DNA from: Sciurus carolinensis
Taxonomy: Eukaryota; Chordata; Mammalia; Rodentia; Sciuridae
NCBI RefSeq assembly: GCF_902686445.1
Contig: NC_062227.1
Coordinates: 27,334,777-27,398,776 of the forward strand
Length of the DNA: 64,000 nt
Direction: 5' to 3'
Within the stretch, counting starts at the first letter, position 1. Each line of letters starts with the position of its first letter. This document shows, piece by piece, positions 59,455-64,000 of the stretch. Position numbers and translations under genes: made by a program. The notes beneath the pieces are model-generated. The model saw only the letters and a program-made list of their open reading frames with translations. It did no database searches and was not told where the DNA came from.

Positions 59455-60995
59455 TTAAGCAGCTAGTGTGAACTTGCTAAGTGACAGATCTTTTGTGAGT
59501 CAAAGGTAAGCTCATAACTTTTCCCTAAGATTTCAGATAAGGCCACAGACATCTAAAAAGTAAATATTCCTCTGTATCCCTTTGACTTTGAGAAGAAATC
59601 CAAATATTATACTCTAAAAATATGTACCCTAATATTACCTATGGTAAATTTTATGGGACCAATGTTCCTCATGTTGGGTTCTTCAGATACTTACAACTGT
59701 GATTCCAAAGTTTGAATAATTGTAGAAATCTACTTTCAAGAAAAAAATTTAAAACAAACCTCATAAGGTATAGAAGCAATTGAGGGTTCTTTTTTTTATC
59801 TTTTGCCTTTTCTTTACATTGTCAAACTAAATTAATAAGTAACTATTATGTAACTATTAACCACCTCAGCTCTACAATGCACTGTGCTAGAATTCTGTAG
59901 AATATACCAGGCAGTACAGAATGGGCTGCTTGTCGTTGCTGAGCTTCCAGAGTAACTGGAGAGAAAAGACAGACTGAGGAGGAGCAGGAGGGATCTGAAT
60001 GGAATGAATGCCTAAGGGACCTATTCTGTCAGGCACACAGATTCATCCAGGTCATCCCATTAAAACCTCAACATATCTCAGAGAGGTCCCCAGCACTGTC
60101 CCATTGATGTTCAAAGAAGAAAAAGGATAGCACCAAATCACAGATCTATCCATCCTTCTCCACAAGCATAAGTATTATCCATCTTATAACACCCATCATG
60201 AAAAGTTCAGAAGTGGCCAATAAGATAATAAGTAGTCAAGATAACTCCGAAAGAATTATCCCATCGGAAGAGTGAAGGAAATGTGGTTCAAGAGACCAGG
60301 AGAAAGAAGAATCATTGCATTCGAATGATCAAGGAAATTCCTACAAAATACAATCCAACATTATATTCTATCTTATCCTCTAAAGAGTACAGAACACCAC
60401 AAATGGTTGTGTAATCTGAGCCATACAAAGACACCCAAAATATTTGGTCAGTCCTTTATTTCAATTTCAAGCATTTTTTTCCCAAAGCATACAGAGTGTG
60501 AAGGGTGTTAGAAACTCAAGGAGAGTTTTTCTCGCCTGGTGGAGTCTGTTCCCAGGCCTCTGCCCTTAGCGGTAGAACCTTCTAGAACACCATGTGCCAC
60601 CCCTATGCCTTGAGCAGAGAACGTTCCCCAGGGACTCATTTTTTCCCTTTCCTCCCACTCTGATCTGTAAATTTGTTGCAGTCTTCTCTCTCCCTCAGAG
60701 CCCTGCCTTGTCTTGTATATGACTCCAGCAGGGACTGTCACCTCAGTCATGTCAGTTCACCACTGTAGGGAGGAGGACAGAAGACTCAGAGGGAAGCATC
60801 CGAAAGCCAATCATACTCAGCACCTGTGGGCATGCAAATCTTCTACATTCAACTCTCCCCTGCTGAGTTGTGCTGAAGCATTTTCATTTCCTGGCCAGTT
60901 TTGAGTCATAGTTAAAGAAAATGACAGAAAAAAGAAAGTGGTGAGGAAATGCAAGGCTTCACCAAAAATAACTGTCATTGGAGTCTTTTAAACAG
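59455..60995. other. unique sequence, no gene seen
   Basis: A weak L2-like piece at 59850-59960 (CAATGCACTGTGCTAGAATTC). Opposed frames at 60508-60904 have no recognised domains. Confidence 0.35.
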
Positions 60996-61387
60996 TGTCT
61001 TAACCCATTTTCTGTTGCTATCACTAAACACCTGAGATCTGGTAATTTGCAAAGTATACAGGTTTATTTGGCTCATGTTTCTGGAAGCTGAAACGTCCAA
61101 AAGCAAGGCGTTGACCCTGCTTAGATCTGGTGAGGGCCTTCTTGTTGTGTTATAACATGGCAAAGGGCATCATGAGGCAAGACACACAAAGCTGGCCAGA
61201 AAGTTTGGTTTGATAACGGAGTCATTTCTGTGATAACTCATTGACACCTTCATCACCTATAAATTTGACTAACTATTCATGAGTACAGAGCCTTCATGAC
61301 TCAATCCCTTCTTATAGTGCTCACCTACCAACACCACCATAATGACATCAGATTTCAACTAATGTCAGCTAGGAACAAACAATAGCA
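60996..61387 (-). mobile_element. MaLR LTR
   Basis: About 392 bp from TGTCTTAACCCATTTTCTGTTGC to AACAATAGCA on the plus strand, the reverse of an MST/MLT-type LTR; CACCTGAGATCTGGTAATTTG and GGTTTATTTGGCTCATG are diagnostic. No matching 5-bp flank. Confidence 0.7.
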
Positions 61388-61589
61388 AGTAATATACTGA
61401 CTTAATAAAGTATGTATTTTCTCATAGAGTAAATACTTGCATTCTGTCCGTACAGAACTATAGGTAGACAGGCCTTTGTAGTTTTAAAAATGTGCTCGTA
61501 TATTGAAGTTACACTATTTTTAATGAATTTGCTAATTGGGGATCATTGAAAAATGGGAGTTTATATAAAAAGGAACTCAAGTTGTGTCT

Positions 61590-61770
61590 TTAACAAGTAA
61601 CCTCAAAGAATAAGTTCAAGAGATCTATTGTTCTGCCTGATGACTATAATGAATAACAATGCCTGTATACTTGAAAATTACTTAAAGAATAGATGTACGT
61701 GTTCTTGCCACAAATAAAATGTAAGTATGTGAGGTGCTGCATATGCTAATTAACTCAACATATAGTTATT
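61590..61770 (+). mobile_element. old L1 3' end (L1M-type)
   Basis: AAGTTCAAGAGATCTATTG, TGATGACTATAATGAATAAC, TATACTTGAAAATTACTTAA and GTGTTCTTGCCACAAATAAA follow the 3' UTR of ancient L1s in the plus direction. Confidence 0.7.
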
Positions 61771-63124
61771 CAATATTATTGCAAAATATACATATAAGTT
61801 TTCATCAAAATTTTAAAATATATAATTTCTAAAGTAATGATAAAATGGGTAGTATTAAGCATATGGACACATGATCTGGACCCTAGAGAAAGAAAAATGC
61901 CCTGAAGATGGCTGAGATGTTATTTTTTCAGAGAGGAATAAGAAAAGTCCATGGCAGGAACCCTACCCATCTAATGCGATTCTTCTAGAAACTAGAGACA
62001 TACCCTTTCTTCTGTACACACATCTAAATCACATTGAACAAAATTACCCTGGGTAAGAATCGGAACCCCACCTCATTTGGGACAGAAATTAATATAAGGC
62101 CATAAGCCTCTGCTACTCCTGCTCATGGGGCACAGATCCCTCCCACCACCACCACCTGGCTCTCTTGCATTTGCCAAAGTCTGTCCTATCTACCTGACAT
62201 TCCTGTTAAAAACTGGACCTCTGCTCCCAGGTCCTGCCACCTCCTTTCACCCAAGACTCAGTCAAGGCAGTGCACACCACCATGATCTTCCAGCCTTTCC
62301 TCTCCCTGCCCTTAAGTCTTCACTATTCAGTGTAAACATCTCACCCAGACAAGGGAATTATCCATACACTTCCCACATACTCTCCATTGAATCCTACTTC
62401 TAAAACTGCTCGGCAATGCTGCTCACCCAGTTTACATGGCCTTCTTTACCCAGTTTACATGACCTTCATGGATTTTGTCCATCAAAATCCATGCTCCACA
62501 GCATAGTAAATTCCAACTGGAAGAGTAGCTAAGTGTGCAATATCAAGCTGAAATGAGGAGAAAAGAATGGAAGCAGATTCAAAAGTTCTAGAGTGGAAAG
62601 AACTTTTAAGGACTGGAACAGAAGAGATCGTAGAAGTGAAAATCAGCACAAATGATTACATACTGTTTTAATATGACTTAAGCATAAAATGAAAAGCATT
62701 AACAAAAAGGTATAAAAATATGGACAGATTATGTCAACAGAATTTTAAAAAGAAAGTATAGCTACTTAAGAATCACATAAGCATGTTAATGATTCAATGT
62801 CACTAGTAACTTTTTAAAATTCAAGCTTAAATCATGAGATACAATTGTTATCTCTATTAAATTAACAGATTTTTAATAATATGACCTAATATTTGATGAA
62901 AGCATCATGATAACACTACATTTGTATCTTGCTGATAGCACTATAATTTAACACAGATCTTTTAAATATCAATTTGACCCATATAGTAAATGCAAAAAAT
63001 GAACTCATGCCTTCAACTCAATGATGCCATTACAAGAAATTGTCCTAATATAGTAATAGAAAACAGAAGTTATAAGCACAAAAACATTCAGCATCACATT
63101 ATTTCCTAAGTTAAAAAAAATTAG
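61771..63124. other. unique AT-rich sequence, no gene seen
   Basis: The 92-codon frame at 62125-62403 is proline-rich with no recognised domain. Confidence 0.4.
62425..62470 (+). repeat. 23-bp tandem duplication
   Basis: ACCCAGTTTACATGGCCTTC at 62425 and ACCCAGTTTACATGACCTTC at 62448, period 23. Confidence 0.95.
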
Positions 63125-63265
63125 AGACTGGTGTTGTGGCTCAGTGGTAGAGCACTTGCCTGTCACGTGTAAGGCACTGAATTCAATCCTCAGCACTATG
63201 TAAACATAAATAAAAATAACACAAAGGTATTGTGTTCATCTACAACTAAAAAAAATTAAAAAGAC
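63125..63265 (+). mobile_element. ID SINE with extended 3' tail
   Basis: ID body (GTGGCTCAGTGGTAGAGCAC, GAATTCAATCCTCAGCAC) followed by AAAGGTATTGTGTTCATCTA and ACAACTAAAAAA. Same extended tail as 38160-38287 and 54162-54256. Confidence 0.9.
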
Positions 63266-63475
63266 CATAAAAGAAAAAGCAATTTTCTGATACTACAGGT
63301 ATAGATTTAAAAATTACAAACACTTCAACATGAAGAAAATGAATACCATATGAAAATATGCATGGAACAGAAAACACTAGAAGAAAGGCATTGACGTGTT
63401 ATACTAGGGTAGTGAGAGTTATAGTAATACTTATCTGATTTTTTTCTCTTTCCTACATTTTTCTATAATGCATTT

Positions 63476-64000
63476 CATTGTGGTAAAATATGCATGATAA
63501 AAGTTGAGCGTTTTACCATTGTAAACCTATCATTCAGGGGCATCAAATGTATTCACATGCACAGTCACCACTACCCTTCATCTCCAGAACACTTTCAGTC
63601 TTTCCAAATTGACATTCTGTACCCATTAAACACTCACTTTCCATGTCCTTTTCCTCAAGCCCTAAGCTACCATCATTCTACCTTGTATAAATTAAATCAT
63701 GTAGTATATGTCTTTTTGTGACTGGCTTATTTCACTTTGCACAAGATCTTCAAGATTCATCCATGTTGTAGCATGTGTCAGTTTTTCTTTCTTTTTAAGG
63801 ATAAATAATATTTCATGGGCACTTGGCTTACTTCCTCTTTTGGCTACTGTAATGCTGTTACAAACATGGGTGTGCAAGTATCTGTTTGATCCCTCGCTTT
63901 CAATTCTTGTGGCTATATATCAAGTAGTGAGAGCTGGGTCATAAGGTAATTCTGTGCCCTTTTTTTTTTTTTTTTTTTTTTTTAAGAAATTGCCATACCA
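63476..64000 (-). mobile_element. old L1 (L1M-type) running off the window
   Basis: CATGCACAGTCACCACTACC, CTCCAGAACACTTTCAGTC, CTGTACCCATTAAACACTC, TTTTTGTGACTGGCTTATTTC and ATCCATGTTGTAGCATGTGTC are the reverse of an ancient L1 3' UTR and ORF2 end. A 24-base T-run (63960-63983) has grown inside it. Frames at 63494-63944 are antisense L1 sequence. Confidence 0.82.

Overview
Organism and character. This is mammalian nuclear DNA, AT-rich and dense in interspersed repeats. The short repeats are tRNA-derived ID elements and 7SL-B1/ID fusions (B1-dID type). The LINEs are rodent L1 lineages whose 3' ends read like squirrel-family copies. This points to a rodent of the squirrel lineage (Sciuridae: ground squirrel, marmot or tree squirrel). 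I find no convincing host protein-coding gene, tRNA, rRNA, CRISPR array or bacterial feature. The window is best read as intergenic or deep intronic. The many short open frames are chance frames or pieces of L1. Family names come from recognising consensus sequences, not from a database search. || Layout. 0.66-3.7 kb: a minus-strand ERVL-MaLR provirus with both LTRs; an L1 fragment has inserted in its 3' LTR and a plus-strand MaLR LTR in its interior. 3.7-10.8 kb: mostly unique DNA with L1, ID, L2 and Tigger fragments and a striking imperfect inverted repeat at 8.73-8.83 kb. 10.9-12.1 kb: an old L1 split by a MaLR LTR that lies between two microsatellites. 13-24.9 kb: MIR, Tigger, B1-dID and L2 relics, including two nested cases (a B1-dID inside a MIR, a MaLR LTR inside a MIR). 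25.7-29.8 kb: L2, three SINEs each ending in a GGAA microsatellite, an L1 3' end and a Tigger. 30-44 kb: MIR, L2, L1 copies with target-site duplications, MaLR LTR, Tigger and hAT relics, and two CTCF-like motifs. 45.4-52.1 kb: an essentially full-length minus-strand L1 with a perfect 17-bp target-site duplication, decayed ORF1 and ORF2, and a 5' UTR that carries a 35-bp tandem array. 54-64 kb: a SINE next to an L1 with a 5' inversion and a probable 3' transduction, then MLT1 and MaLR LTRs, an ID, a long (TC)n(AC)n tract and an old L1 that runs off the right edge. || How it fits together. Nothing here works as a pathway; the value lies in the insertion history. Nesting gives relative ages: MIR, L2 and L1M are oldest, Tigger and MaLR come next, and the Sciurid L1, B1-dID and ID copies are youngest. 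The most interesting points are the L1 5' UTR 35-bp array with YY1-like motifs, the L1 with inversion plus transduction, three different L1 3' UTR types side by side, two same-strand CTCF-like sites, and the hairpin-forming repeat.
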